Assembly (NCBI RefSeq): GCF_900176465.1
Contig: NZ_FWXR01000016.1
Span: forward strand, 1-64,000
Direction: 5' to 3'
DNA length: 64,000 bases
DNA from: Fulvimarina manganoxydans
GTDB lineage: Bacteria > Pseudomonadota > Alphaproteobacteria > Rhizobiales > Rhizobiaceae
The notes beneath the pieces are model-generated. The model searched no databases. It was not told the origin of the DNA and saw only the letters and a list, made by a program, of their open reading frames with translations. The translations under genes were made by a program, and so were the position numbers. This document shows, one piece after another, positions 34,869 through 44,447 of this stretch. How positions within the stretch are numbered: position 1 is the first letter of the stretch; each line of letters begins with the position of its first letter.

Positions 34869-35606
34869 ATGGCGGCAAGCACGAAGCGTGCGGGCTTCGG
34901 CACGAGTGTGATTGTGGCCATGGCGGTCGCCGTGACGGGGATCAGTCCGATCGCCGCGACGCCGGCCTCGGCCCAGACGCTTCTCGACGTCTTTTTCGGC
35001 CGCTCGACCATCCAGCGTCATGAACCGCAGCGGCGCGTCGTGCGCAAGCGCGTCTATCGGGAGCGGACGACCGCCCGCCGCGCGCCGAGCCGCAGCCAGT
35101 CGCAAAGCCGGCCGAGCCGACCCAAAAGCGTTGCCTATTACCGAACGCTTTGCGTGCGAAAGGCCGATGGCTTCTTCTTCCCGATGAGCTTTTCGACGAC
35201 GGCCGAATATTTTCAGCAGGACCTGGAGGCCTGTCAGGCGCGTTGTCCGACGACGGATGTCGATCTCTATGTCCATCGTGTGCTTCGCGAGGAGCCGCAG
35301 GACATGATGAGCTTCACCACGGACGAGCCTTATACGGATCTTGCCACCGCCTTTGCCTATAAGACGGTCGGCCTGTCGCGAGAGGCGGCCGAGGCTTGCC
35401 GGGCCAAGCCCGAACAGATCGTCGCCGAGCGGCCCGATCTCGGGCCCCTGCCCTTCCAATCGCCGATCCCGCGCCCGAGCTGGCGCCCCGACCCGGAAGC
35501 CGTTCTCGTCAGTGATCTGCGGGGCCCCGGCGGCGACATCGCCGATGTGACCGGCCGTCCGAAGGTCATCCGCCGAGTCGGGCCACGGTTCTTTCCCGAC
35601 CAATAA
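34869..35606 (+). CDS. DUF2865 family secreted protein
   Basis: A 245-aa protein with a signal peptide (hydrophobic stretch residues 14-38, ending ASAQ). A basic, Arg/Ser-rich low-complexity segment follows, then the DUF2865 core [20 protein letters not shown], with Cys residues in EACQARCP and EACRAKP. It is restricted to Rhizobiales and of unknown function. The 3' end overlaps the convergent gltX by 41 bp. Confidence 0.85.
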   Translation: MAASTKRAGFGTSVIVAMAVAVTGISPIAATPASAQTLLDVFFGRSTIQRHEPQRRVVRKRVYRERTTARRAPSRSQSQSRPSRPKSVAYYRTLCVRKADGFFFPMSFSTTAEYFQQDLEACQARCPTTDVDLYVHRVLREEPQDMMSFTTDEPYTDLATAFAYKTVGLSREAAEACRAKPEQIVAERPDLGPLPFQSPIPRPSWRPDPEAVLVSDLRGPGGDIADVTGRPKVIRRVGPRFFPDQ

Positions 35607-36942
35607 GCGGCAGAAGGCCGGCGAGCTCTGGCCCATGGTCGAGCCCGGTCAGCGCCAGGCGCAGCGGCATGAACAGCGCCTTGCCCTTGCGCCCGGTCTT
35701 GGCCTTGAGGGCTGAGGTCCAATCCTTCCAGCTCGTCTCGTCGAAGGGGCCGTCTGGAAGACAGGCCAGCGCCTCGTCGAGGAAGATCCGATCCTCGTCG
35801 CTCCAATCGCGCCCGCCCGGCAGATCGCCATAGACGATCTTAGCCCAGCCCGCAGCCTCGTTGACGAAGGTGCAATTGGCCCGCACCGACAGCCAGAACG
35901 GCTCTTCCTCGCCCTCCGGCAGGCCGAGATGGGCAAGGCGCGGCGCCACCGCCGCATAGGGCAGCTGGTGAACCAAGTCGTGGTTCAGCCGATCGAGCTC
36001 CGCCGGATCGAATTTCGAGGCCGACTGGGAGACGGCCGAAAGATCGAGGCGCGACTGCAAAGCTTCGAGATCGGCCATCGGCTCGATCGATCCCGACATG
36101 CCGACGAGCACGGCGAGCGAGGCCACCGCCATCGGCTCATAGCCCTCCTCCCGCAAGGTCGCGAGCGAGAGGGCACCCGAGCGCTTCGAAAGCCCTTCGC
36201 CGTCGAGCGTCGTCAGAAGATTGTGGTGGCCGAAACCCGGCGCGGTCAGGCCGAGGGCCTGGAAGATCGCGATCTGGACGCCGGTGTTGGTGACATGGTC
36301 GTCGCCGCGAATGACATGGGTGACGCCCATTTCGCCATCGTCGACGATCGAGGGCAGCGTATAGAGAAAGCTCCCATCGGCACGGATCAAGACCGGGTCG
36401 GAGAGCGAAGCGAGATCGACGCTCTGCTTGCCGCGCACGAGATCGGTCCAGGTGACGAAGCGTCGTTCGGGCGAGAAGGGATCGCTGCCGAAATTCGGCA
36501 GAAGGAAGCGCCAGTGCGGTCGACGGCCCTCCCGCTCCAGCTCCGCGCGCTCCTCCTTGCTCAGCCTCAGCGCCTCGCGCCCATAGACCGGCGGAAGACC
36601 GCGCGCCGCAAGGCGCTTTCGTTTGCGATCAAGCTCGTCGGCGGTCTCATAGCAGGGATAGAGCAGGCCCTGCGCCTTCAGGCGTTCGGCAGCCGCTTCG
36701 TAGAGCGATACACGCTCGGACTGGCGATGGACGATGTCCGGCTGAATGCCGATCCAGGCGAGATCGTCCGAAATGCCATCGGCGAAAGCCCGCGTGGAGC
36801 GCTCGCGATCGGTATCGTCGAAACGGAGGATGAAGCGGCCGCCCTCGCGCTGAGCGAACAGCCAATTGAACAGCGCCGTGCGCAGATTGCCGATATGGAT
36901 ACGGCCTGTGGGCGACGGGGCGAAACGGACGGTGAGGGTCAT
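35566..36942 (-). CDS. gltX: Glutamyl-tRNA synthetase
   Basis: A 458-aa class I synthetase. The HIGH motif reads HIGN in [17 protein letters not shown] and the KMSKS region reads GLSKRSGAL, with the Glu-binding FDDTDRERS between. Alphaproteobacteria commonly carry two gltX genes, one often shifted in tRNA specificity; the shorter length fits either. The C-terminal anticodon-binding domain is short. Overlaps the DUF2865 gene at its 3' end. Confidence 0.95.
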   Translation of the reverse strand: MTLTVRFAPSPTGRIHIGNLRTALFNWLFAQREGGRFILRFDDTDRERSTRAFADGISDDLAWIGIQPDIVHRQSERVSLYEAAAERLKAQGLLYPCYETADELDRKRKRLAARGLPPVYGREALRLSKEERAELEREGRRPHWRFLLPNFGSDPFSPERRFVTWTDLVRGKQSVDLASLSDPVLIRADGSFLYTLPSIVDDGEMGVTHVIRGDDHVTNTGVQIAIFQALGLTAPGFGHHNLLTTLDGEGLSKRSGALSLATLREEGYEPMAVASLAVLVGMSGSIEPMADLEALQSRLDLSAVSQSASKFDPAELDRLNHDLVHQLPYAAVAPRLAHLGLPEGEEEPFWLSVRANCTFVNEAAGWAKIVYGDLPGGRDWSDEDRIFLDEALACLPDGPFDETSWKDWTSALKAKTGRKGKALFMPLRLALTGLDHGPELAGLLPLIGRERTVARLGG

Positions 36943-37003
36943 GGCCTTGCCGCTTAGCCGACCTCAACCGCTGGCGCAATCGGCGGGTTCGCGGGCGGCG
37001 CCC

Positions 37004-37987
37004 TCAAGCCTGCGTTCGGGTCGCGTGCCCCTCCTCATCGCCCTCCTTGAAACGCGCGCCATGGGTCGGCGCCCCGCCTTGGCTTGCGGCCCCGCGAAGG
37101 CGCCGCCGCTCGGCCCGCGCCTGGCGGATCAGCGTCACCGTATAGATCGCAAGCGCCGTCCAGATGAAGGCGAAAGCGATGAGCTGCCAGAGGCCGAACG
37201 GCTCGCCGAACAGGAACACCGCCGTCAGGAAAAGCATCGTCGGCACAAGATATTGCAGGATGCCGATGGTCGCGAAATGGAGCCGCCGGGCGCCGGCCGC
37301 AAAGAGGATCAAGGGAATAGCCGTCAGAGGCCCGGCGACGACGAGCATGCTGGTCTCGGTCATGTCGGCCCCAAAACGGATCTGCGGCAGCGTCGCGAGG
37401 ACGAGGATCGAAGGGAGAGACAGGAGCGCGACTTCGAGGAAGAACCCTTCGGCGGCATCGACCTTCACCATCTTGCGCAGGAGGCCATAGGTGCCGAAGC
37501 TGCAGGCCAGCACGAGCGCTATCCAAGGAAGGCCCCCGGCCTTGACGGTGAGGATGACGACGCCGATCGCCGCAAGGCCAATGGCGATCGCTTGGAGGCG
37601 CGTCGGCTTCTCTTTCAGAATGATGGCGCCGAGCAGCACGTTGAGAAGCGGGTTGATGTAATAGCCGAGCGCCGCATCGATCGCCTGGCCCGAGATGATC
37701 GCATAAACGTAAGTCCCCCAATTGAGAGAGATCAGCGTCGCCGTGAGCGCCGCCAGCAGAACCGTGCGCAGGTCCGTGAGAAGCCGCAGGGTCGCACCCA
37801 GAGTGCCCTGCCACCCGAGGAGGAGCACGGCAAAGGGCACCGCCCAAAGCACGCGATGAGCCACGATCTCGAAGGGCGACACATGGTTCAGCGCCTTCAT
37901 ATAAAGCGGCAGAACGAGGCCCCAGATCGCATAAGCCGAGACGGCGTAGACAAAGCCGCGCTTCGTGTCTGTGTAGGCTGTGGGCAT
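37004..37987 (-). CDS. rarD: EamA-family transporter RarD
   Basis: A 327-aa inner-membrane protein with ten helices and the RarD opening GFVYAVSAYAIWGLVLPLY. The conserved LNWGTYVYAI and LGYYINPLLNVLLG stretches mark RarD within the DMT superfamily. The physiological substrate is unknown (once linked to chloramphenicol resistance). ATG 37987 is preferred over TTG 38005. Confidence 0.92.
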   Translation of the reverse strand: MPTAYTDTKRGFVYAVSAYAIWGLVLPLYMKALNHVSPFEIVAHRVLWAVPFAVLLLGWQGTLGATLRLLTDLRTVLLAALTATLISLNWGTYVYAIISGQAIDAALGYYINPLLNVLLGAIILKEKPTRLQAIAIGLAAIGVVILTVKAGGLPWIALVLACSFGTYGLLRKMVKVDAAEGFFLEVALLSLPSILVLATLPQIRFGADMTETSMLVVAGPLTAIPLILFAAGARRLHFATIGILQYLVPTMLFLTAVFLFGEPFGLWQLIAFAFIWTALAIYTVTLIRQARAERRRLRGAASQGGAPTHGARFKEGDEEGHATRTQA

Positions 37988-38075
37988 GGGGCGGCCATCC
38001 GGCAAGTTCTTGCGTTCAGTGGCGTGTCTATCAGCGTCTTATGACGACGAAGCCCGATTTCTGGTGATCCGGACA

Positions 38076-38573
38076 TCACTCGAATTGATGAGTGTTGAGC
38101 TCCTTGCCTCCGCCTTGGCTCTCGCCTTTCTCAGGACGATCCGGATGCTGATAGGAAACGATGTCGCGCAAGAAGGGTGCGGCTGGAAGATCCTCCATCG
38201 TGGAGCGGTGCGGCAGGGTGTGAAGGCTCGCGACGAAAGGGATTTCCGCCTCGGTGCCGTATTGGATCACCGGCGGCGCGATCGAAGGATCGTCGAGGGC
38301 GCCGATCGCAATGGCAATCCCATCCGGCGCCTCATAGGTCAAAGGCGTGCCGCAGTCCGGGCAAAAGCCGCGCTTGACCACATTCGATGACTGAAACCGC
38401 TTCGGTTCGGCCTTCGTCCAACGGAGCGTTCCCTCGCGCACGGAAACGAGGGGCGCGAACACGTTGCCGAAGGCCTTCTGGCACATGCGGCAATGGCAGA
38501 TCGAAGCGCGTTCGGGATCGATGTCGCAGACAAAGCGCACCGCCCCGCATTGGCATCCGCCGTAACACTGCAT
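38076..38573 (-). CDS. GFA-family zinc protein (glutathione-dependent formaldehyde-activating type)
   Basis: A 165-aa protein with the CENP-V/GFA fold. Zinc-binding cysteines appear in GGCQCGAVRF, CHCRMCQKAFG and GFCPDCGTPL. It probably handles S-hydroxymethylglutathione or related thiols, although most family members are untested. AGGGAG lies upstream of ATG 38573. It is divergent from the P450 gene with 146 bp between. Confidence 0.92.
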   Translation of the reverse strand: MQCYGGCQCGAVRFVCDIDPERASICHCRMCQKAFGNVFAPLVSVREGTLRWTKAEPKRFQSSNVVKRGFCPDCGTPLTYEAPDGIAIAIGALDDPSIAPPVIQYGTEAEIPFVASLHTLPHRSTMEDLPAAPFLRDIVSYQHPDRPEKGESQGGGKELNTHQFE

Positions 38574-38719
38574 CCTGTCGCTCCCTCTTCTCTCTCGCCC
38601 TATCTCAGTGGCCGACCAAGCAATCCGGACAGCGTCATGCCAGAACTTCGAGCGTCCGATGGAGTTTGCCAGGTGCATGGCCATTTGGGAACGAATTCAA
38701 GGAGGGCGAGGCGCGGACC

Positions 38720-40063
38720 ATGAACTCTTTCTACGACACGAGCCGAGACGAGCCTGATCGCCCGATCGCGCAAATGGACGATGAGAGCCTCCGGACGGGC
38801 GGATCCGCAAAGGCGCTCGACACTATTCCGAAGGAGGAGACGATCGACGCCACGCGCGCCTTCTTTCAGGAGGGCTATCGCTTCGTCTCCAATCGCTGCG
38901 AGCGCTTTGGGAGCGACATCTTCGAGACGCGGCTTCTCGGAGGTCCGGCGATCTGCATGCGCGGCGCGCAAGCGGCCGAGATGTTCTACGAGCCCGAACG
39001 CATGACCCGCAAGGGCGCCCTGCCCATGTCGACGCTTAAGCTTCTCCAGGATAAGGGAAGCGTCGCAACGCTGGACGGCCCGGCGCACCATCATCGCAAG
39101 GCGATGTTCCTCGATCTTCTCTCCCCCGCCCATGCCGAAGCGATCGCCCGACGCGCGGCCGAGGAACTCGAAACCAGAGCGGCAGCTTGGCCTCGTCTAC
39201 ATAGGGTGCGGCTGATCGACGAGTTTCACACGATCCTGGGTCAGGCGATTTTTGAATGGGCAAAGGTTCCGGTCCCGCGGGACGAGCTGCCGCGCCTCAT
39301 CGACGAGCTTGCCGCCATGATCGCCAATTCGGGAACGGTCGGTCCGAAGAACTGGTGGGCTCGCGCCCGGCGACGACGGGCCGAGCGCAAGATTCGCCGC
39401 GCAGTGGACCGTGTTCGGGCGGGCTTCATAGAGGCCGAGCAAGAGAGTCCCTTTTCGCAGATCGTCTGGCATCGCGATCTCAACGGCCATCTCCTGCCCC
39501 CGGAGACTTGCGTCGTCGAACTCCTCAACATTCTGCGCCCGACCGTCGCCATCGCCCGTTTCATGGTCTTCGCGGTTCATGCCCTCTCACAGCGGCCTGA
39601 CATGCGGGACCGCGTCGCGAAAGACGCCGATTTCGCCCATGCCTTCGTCCAGGAAGTGCGTCGAGTCTATCCGTTCTTCCCTGTAGTCGGCGGTGTGGCG
39701 AGACAGGCTTTCGAGTGGCGCGGCCACCATTTCGAGAAGGGCCGCTTCTTTCTTCTGGATCTCTATGGCACGGATCACCATTCCGCCCTCTGGCCCGATC
39801 CCGAAGATTTCCAGCCGGAGCGCTTTGTCACGCGCGAGCCCTCGCCTTTCGATCTCATTCCGCAAGGTGCTGGCGATCCGGCCCAGGACCATCGCTGCGC
39901 GGGCGAATGGGTGACGATTGCCGTGATGACGAAGCTCATCGGCGTCTTCGCCGAAAAGATCGACTATCGGCCGTCCAGCCAAGACGACAGCATCGATTTG
40001 CAGGAGATGCCCGCTGGGCCCCAAAGCGGCATGACCATCAAAGATGCGCGCCTTTGCCACTGA
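38720..40063 (+). CDS. CYP152-like cytochrome P450 (fatty-acid peroxygenase)
   Basis: A 447-aa heme enzyme. The cysteine loop reads DHRCAGEWVTI, with the proximal Cys in the short loop of CYP152. The helix I region contains the Arg-Pro pair (NILRPTVAIARF) that binds the fatty-acid carboxylate in P450BSbeta and OleT (family knowledge), in place of the Thr of ordinary P450s. Such enzymes use H2O2 and need no reductase, matching the lack of a ferredoxin or reductase nearby. The residue before DGPAHHHRK that would match OleT His85 does not look like His (read by eye), which would favour hydroxylation over decarboxylation. Start at ATG 38720 with a weak AGGAGG about 15 nt upstream. Confidence 0.9.
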   Translation: MNSFYDTSRDEPDRPIAQMDDESLRTGGSAKALDTIPKEETIDATRAFFQEGYRFVSNRCERFGSDIFETRLLGGPAICMRGAQAAEMFYEPERMTRKGALPMSTLKLLQDKGSVATLDGPAHHHRKAMFLDLLSPAHAEAIARRAAEELETRAAAWPRLHRVRLIDEFHTILGQAIFEWAKVPVPRDELPRLIDELAAMIANSGTVGPKNWWARARRRRAERKIRRAVDRVRAGFIEAEQESPFSQIVWHRDLNGHLLPPETCVVELLNILRPTVAIARFMVFAVHALSQRPDMRDRVAKDADFAHAFVQEVRRVYPFFPVVGGVARQAFEWRGHHFEKGRFFLLDLYGTDHHSALWPDPEDFQPERFVTREPSPFDLIPQGAGDPAQDHRCAGEWVTIAVMTKLIGVFAEKIDYRPSSQDDSIDLQEMPAGPQSGMTIKDARLCH

Positions 40064-40145
40064 GCATCCGGCGCAAAAGAAAATGAGGATCGAGCGTAGA
40101 GCGAAAATAGTGTGTCACGCCCGCACGCCCTACGACGTTCACGCA

Positions 40146-40200
40146 TTTTCTCGCTGACATTTGGAAACCGGACATAAGCGCTTACCCGTCAGCGAGAAAA
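40146..40200. repeat. Long inverted repeat, 13-bp perfect arms
   Basis: TTTTCTCGCTGAC (40146-40158) and GTCAGCGAGAAAA (40188-40200), with 29 bp between. It sits 80 bp past the P450 stop. It could be a terminator-like or processed structure; it contains U/A-rich ends on both strands. Confidence 0.6.
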
Positions 40201-40336
40201 CCGCGTCGGCAAGCCTCACAGCCTCCTCAGCGCAATGCGAGGCAAAGTCGGGCTTCAGCTGCGTGACAGACCGGTGGCGCCCGGAGGCGCCACGGCTTGC
40301 ATATCTTCCTGTCCCAATAACGGTCGCCGGCACGGC

Positions 40337-40366
40337 GCCCGGCTACCCAAAACCCGCCGGGCTTTT
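40337..40366 (+). terminator. Rho-independent terminator-like hairpin
   Basis: GCCCGGC (40337-40343) with GCCGGGC (40356-40362), followed by TTTT. It lies inside a gene-free gap 270 bp after the P450 and 220 bp before the HAD gene, so what it terminates is unclear; a small RNA is one option. Confidence 0.6.
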
Positions 40367-40586
40367 ACATAATCATCTTGATCGCGCGGGCGCTGCGCAG
40401 GAGGAAGATCGCGTCTGAAACGCCATCACTTTCGCCTTTGCCATGCGGACGGCAGGCGTGAGCGACCGTGCTCGAGTGGGTTTGACGATTCGGATCGCGA
40501 TGCGATCGTGCGAATTTCATCTAAGATATGAAGAAGGCAAAGCGAGCTTGGCCTCGAATGGACAGGCTGAGGTGAGGCGAGGCTTA

Positions 40587-41444
40587 ATGAGCGGGACGAC
40601 GGAAAGACTGGACGAGTTCCGCGATATCGCCGGGCGCTACGACGCCTTCTTTCTCGACCAGTTCGGCGTCGTCCATGATGGCTCCAGCGCCTATCCGGGA
40701 GCAGCCGAGGCCGTCACAGCGCTCGCATCCCTCGGCAAACCGGTCCTGTTCGTCACCAATTCCGGGCGTCCCGCCGCCTTCAACGAGGCGCGCTTGGCCG
40801 AATTCGGTGTTGCGCGGCACAGCTATCTCGCTTGCATCACCTCTGGCGACGTCGCCATCGCGCTGGTCGAAGACGGCACGATTGCGGTGCCGCAGGGCCG
40901 CCGTACGCGATGCCTCACCCTGTCGAGCCCGGGGGACGCGCATCTGTCCGAACGGCTCGATTGCATCGCCGTCAATGACGCGGAGGATGCTGATCTCATC
41001 GTCATTGCCGGGAGCCAGGCCGACCGGATCTCCATGGACGCCTATGCCGAGCGGATGGGCCCGGCCGCCAAGCGCGGCGTGCCGGCGATCTGCACCAATC
41101 CCGACCACCAGATGCTTACGCCGTCCGGCCTTGCGCCCGGCGCGGGCGCCATTGCCGATCTCTATGGCGAGCTCGGCGGACACGTGACCTTCGTCGGGAA
41201 ACCGCATGGCGAGATCTATGAGGCGGCCTACTCCCATTTGCAGGCGATCGAGAAGACGCGGATTCTCTGCGTCGGCGATTCGATCTCCCACGACATCGTC
41301 GGCGCGCAGGGCTTCGGCGCGGCCAAAGCCCTTGTTCACACCGGCATCCAAGCCGGGTCCAATGCGGAAAGACGCGCCGCCAAGCTTCGCGAGACCGGCG
41401 TGACGATCGATCACCACCTCCCATGTCTGCGCTGGGCGCGCTGA
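40587..41444 (+). CDS. HAD-superfamily class IIA hydrolase (TIGR01459-like)
   Basis: A 285-aa phosphatase of the NagD/4-nitrophenylphosphatase branch. The catalytic DxD-type motif is in FFLDQFGVVHDG (first Asp in LDQFG; the second position is Val-region, as in several TIGR01459 members). Motif II is FVTNSGRP, the C2 cap runs to GKPHGEIY, and motif III/IV is CVGDSISHDIVGA. ATG 40587 has GAGG 5 nt upstream. The substrate is unknown. Confidence 0.87.
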   Translation: MSGTTERLDEFRDIAGRYDAFFLDQFGVVHDGSSAYPGAAEAVTALASLGKPVLFVTNSGRPAAFNEARLAEFGVARHSYLACITSGDVAIALVEDGTIAVPQGRRTRCLTLSSPGDAHLSERLDCIAVNDAEDADLIVIAGSQADRISMDAYAERMGPAAKRGVPAICTNPDHQMLTPSGLAPGAGAIADLYGELGGHVTFVGKPHGEIYEAAYSHLQAIEKTRILCVGDSISHDIVGAQGFGAAKALVHTGIQAGSNAERRAAKLRETGVTIDHHLPCLRWAR

Positions 41445-41868
41445 CAGAGAAACATCCGTCCAACCGGACCGCCCGTCTTTCCTGATCGATGGTGCATCGC
41501 CCGTGTCCGCCCCGAGGACCAGTCGGCAGAAACAAGCGCGCTTCAACAAATTTGTCAGCGAATTCAATGCTGAACGACGACCCGCGCGCTCGGGATCGTC
41601 GTGCAAGACACAACGCTCGAACACAGGCGGCGACCTGTTCGCAGAGCCGGTAGCTTCGACGTTTCGATCGACACGGCCCGTCAGAGGCTCGAAATAAAGG
41701 AAACCGAGAACGGCGTTTCGATCGCCTGCGCCTAGCGCTACGATCTTGCAATATTTCAGCCTGAAACAGACAACCCGGCAGACAATCGACAATACTCGGC
41801 ACGAGCTTGTCGCCCATGCTTCAGGAACGTTGTCTTCATTCTTCAGAAAAGTCGTTCTGGATAAAATT
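41445..41868. other. Intergenic, no gene seen
   Basis: About 420 bp between the HAD hydrolase and tRNA-Gly. No ORF with domain features; nothing structural stands out. Confidence 0.5.
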
Positions 41869-41943
41869 TGGAGCGGGCGATGGGATTCGAACCCACGACC
41901 CCAACCTTGGCAAGGTTGTGCTCTACCCCTGAGCTACACCCGC
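41869..41943 (-). tRNA. tRNA-Gly(GCC)
   Basis: Reading the minus strand gives a full cloverleaf of 75 nt. The acceptor is GCGGGTG with CGCCCGC (one G-T pair), the D-arm is AGCTCAGGGGTAGAGC, the anticodon stem is CAACC/GGTTG with loop TTGCCAA (anticodon GCC), and the T-arm GTGGG/CCCAT has loop TTCGAAT. The discriminator T and encoded CCA are present. It is isolated, with gaps on both sides. Confidence 0.95.
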
Positions 41944-42546
41944 CCGCTCCGCGCCGGAGGCGGTTGGCCTCGGCGACGAGCGGTGTATCGCTCAAAGCGG
42001 CGGCGATTGCAACAGGTCTGCGACAGAAATTTTCGATCCGGTTCAAAATCAATTGGAATCAGTTACTTAGTCAAGGACGGAGCGTCGCCACGGGCCTTAT
42101 GGTGCGATTCGGCGAGCGCCTTTTCGCTTGCGGGCACAGGCTCCGCCTTCGCGGCGAAGACGCGCGTAACAATGCGGCTCGTCCCGATTCATACGAACGT
42201 CACGATGCACGAAGCTTGGCGCGAGGGACGGCGTTTTGATGGGCCCTCGCTTCGTGACGAGAACCGACAGCACCAGACAATGTCGGACAGTCAGCGGAGG
42301 CCAGAGTGGCAGACTTGGCGGCTCCGCTCGGCGTTGTGGCCCTCTCGTCACGGGCAAGACGGCGTCAGGGTCGGACCGGCCGACGGGCCTCGGAGGCAGA
42401 AAGCCGAACAGCGCTTGCGCAAAGCCGATAAGCGCTCGCGCAGGGGACAGATTTTGATAGGGTTCCGGTCGTTTCGATGGAAGTCCCTTGAACGATCGCC
42501 AGATGGTGGTCCAAAGCGCCTCAAGACGATCAGAAGGAGAGCCCCA
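41944..42546. other. Intergenic, no gene seen
   Basis: About 600 bp between tRNA-Gly and the deacylase gene. No supportable ORF or structural RNA; the frames are random-looking in both directions. Confidence 0.45.
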
Positions 42547-43080
42547 ATGACCCTGACCCGGGACGACCTCATGGCGACACTCGCCGCGAATCAGATTCCG
42601 GTCACGACGGTCGAGCATCCGCCGCTTTTCACGGTCGAGGAGTCGCAGGGTCTGCGCGGCGAGATCGCCGGCGCCCATACCAAGAACCTGTTCCTCAAAG
42701 ACAAGAAGGGCACGATCTTCCTGGTTGTCGCGGAAGAGGAGACGGTGGTCGATCTGAAACAGCTGCATCGGCGGATCGGCGCATCTGGGCGCCTGTCATT
42801 TGCGAGCGGCGAGAAGATGCGCGAGCTGCTCGGCGTCGAGCCCGGCTCGGTCACCGCCTTCGGCGTCATCAACGATCGTGACGGCGTCGTCCGTGTCGTG
42901 CTTGATGAGCAGCTGACCACATACGATATCGTGAATTGCCACCCGCTGACCAACACCGCGACTACCTCGATCGCGCTTGCCGATCTGAAGAGGTTCTTCC
43001 ATCTGACGGGTCACGAGTTTCTCGTCGCTCCCCTCGCCGAAGGGGCCGACGACCAACAGGACGAAACGAGCGCCGCATGA
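42547..43080 (+). CDS. Prolyl-tRNA synthetase-associated trans-editing deacylase (ProXp/PrdX-like)
   Basis: A 177-aa YbaK/INS-domain protein that clears mischarged tRNA-Pro (Ala-tRNA-Pro for ProXp-ala). Key segments are TVEHPPLFTVEES, GAHTKNLFLKDKK (catalytic Lys), SFASGEKMRELLGVEPGSV and the closing YDIVNCHPLTNTATTSI. GGAGAG lies 7 nt before ATG 42547. The stop overlaps the thioredoxin start by 4 bp. Confidence 0.92.
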   Translation: MTLTRDDLMATLAANQIPVTTVEHPPLFTVEESQGLRGEIAGAHTKNLFLKDKKGTIFLVVAEEETVVDLKQLHRRIGASGRLSFASGEKMRELLGVEPGSVTAFGVINDRDGVVRVVLDEQLTTYDIVNCHPLTNTATTSIALADLKRFFHLTGHEFLVAPLAEGADDQQDETSAA

Positions 43081-44072
43081 GCAACAATCCTTACGCCAAT
43101 CCCCTTTCCGCCGGATATGCCGGGGCAGAACAGACGCCTGCCGTTCCCCTCGAAGGCTTCGGCCAGCAGAGCGCGGCCCCCGTCGAAGGTCTGATCAAGG
43201 ACACGACGACGGCGAAATTTGCCGACGACGTCATCAAGGAGTCGCGCAACCAGCCGGTCCTGGTCGATTTCTGGGCGCCCTGGTGCGGCCCATGCAAGCA
43301 GCTGACGCCGATCCTGGAAAAGGTGGTCAAGGCGGCGCGCGGCAAGGTCAAGCTCGTCAAGATGAATATCGACGAGCATCCGTCCATCGCCGGTCAGCTG
43401 GGCGTTCAATCGATCCCCGCCGTCTTCGCCTTTGTCGGCGGGCGGCCCATCGACGGCTTCATGGGCGCGCTTCCCGAAAGCGAATTGAAGGGCTTCATCG
43501 ACCGCCTGATTCAGCAGGCGGGCGGCGGCGCGGGCGAAGAGGGCGATCCGATCGCCGATGCGCTTGCGCAAGCAGCCGAGATGATCGCCGCTGGCGACGC
43601 GTCGAATGCCGCCCAACTCTATGGCGCCATTCTCCAGCATGAGCCGGGTCACGTTGCCGCGACGGCTGGCCTTGCGGAATGCTATCTGCAATTCGGCGAC
43701 TCTCAGCGCGCCAAGGAGCTTCTCGATTCGCTGCCAGCCGACAAGGCCGCCGACCCCGCCGTTACCGCCCTGCGGACCAAGATGAAGCTCGCCGAGGAGA
43801 TCGCCAAGCTCGGCGATCCCGCGAGCCTGGAACAGCGCCTCGCCGCCAATCCGGAGGATCACCGGGCCCGTTTCGATCTCGCGCTGATCGCCCAGGCGAA
43901 GGGTGATCGGGCGGGGGCGGCCGAGCATCTTCTAGAGATCATCCGCCGCGACCGCGAATTCGAGGATGACGGTGCCCGTCGCAAGCTTTTGGAATTCTTC
44001 GAGGTCTGGGGTCCGACCGATCCGGCGACGAAGGATGCGCGCCGCAAACTCTCCGCGCTGCTCTTTCGCTAG
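43077..44072 (+). CDS. cnoX: CnoX/YbbN-type thioredoxin with TPR tail
   Basis: A 331-aa protein. The thioredoxin domain at about residues 40-150 has the active site WAPWCGPCK. The rest is tetratricopeptide-like helices (ASNAAQLYGAILQHEPGHVAA and similar) as in CnoX, a redox-linked chaperone that guards clients for GroEL and DnaK. Alphaproteobacterial members carry the C-x-x-C. It overlaps the deacylase gene by 4 bp. The LON-domain and Trm112 genes follow after a 375-bp gap, the conserved Rhizobiales grouping. Confidence 0.92.
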   Translation: MSNNPYANPLSAGYAGAEQTPAVPLEGFGQQSAAPVEGLIKDTTTAKFADDVIKESRNQPVLVDFWAPWCGPCKQLTPILEKVVKAARGKVKLVKMNIDEHPSIAGQLGVQSIPAVFAFVGGRPIDGFMGALPESELKGFIDRLIQQAGGGAGEEGDPIADALAQAAEMIAAGDASNAAQLYGAILQHEPGHVAATAGLAECYLQFGDSQRAKELLDSLPADKAADPAVTALRTKMKLAEEIAKLGDPASLEQRLAANPEDHRARFDLALIAQAKGDRAGAAEHLLEIIRRDREFEDDGARRKLLEFFEVWGPTDPATKDARRKLSALLFR

Positions 44073-44447
44073 AGGCAGCGTCCCGGTCCTGTGTTCACGT
44101 CTCGTACCATCGACATCCAACCCGTACAGGGCTCGTTTTCAACAGGGTGAAAATAGGGCGGCGCTGCGGAGCACTGGCGAGACGCTTCGATCTGCGACAG
44201 GTCGCGCGCCGCCCTTGCGTTCGGGCGGCGCTGTTCCAGATGCGGGGCATGGACTGAGGTGACGACACAGATCTGTCATGACCCAAGGCGCACGGCCGAG
44301 GTGATGGCAGGCCCGATCCGCCTCCCCCGCCTCTTTGACGGCGGCTTCGCTGTCACGTCTCGTTCAAGATAGCGGCGAGCCCGGCTTGCAGGGGGATAGG
44401 GGCTCAAACGAGGTCTTTAAAGGCGCGGCTTTCGAAGGAGTGGACGA
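44073..44447. other. Intergenic with a GC-rich stem-loop
   Basis: No gene. A 9-bp perfect stem, GCGCCGCCC (44206-44214) with GGGCGGCGC (44223-44231), lies in the middle. There is no U-run. It may attenuate read-through from cnoX or lie in the leader of the LON-domain gene. Confidence 0.5.

Larger units (their letters stand above)
40064..40586. other. Gene-free gap with two stem-loops
   Basis: About 520 bp with no supportable gene. Its only structure is the inverted repeat at 40146-40200 and the hairpin plus T-run at 40337-40366. Confidence 0.5.
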
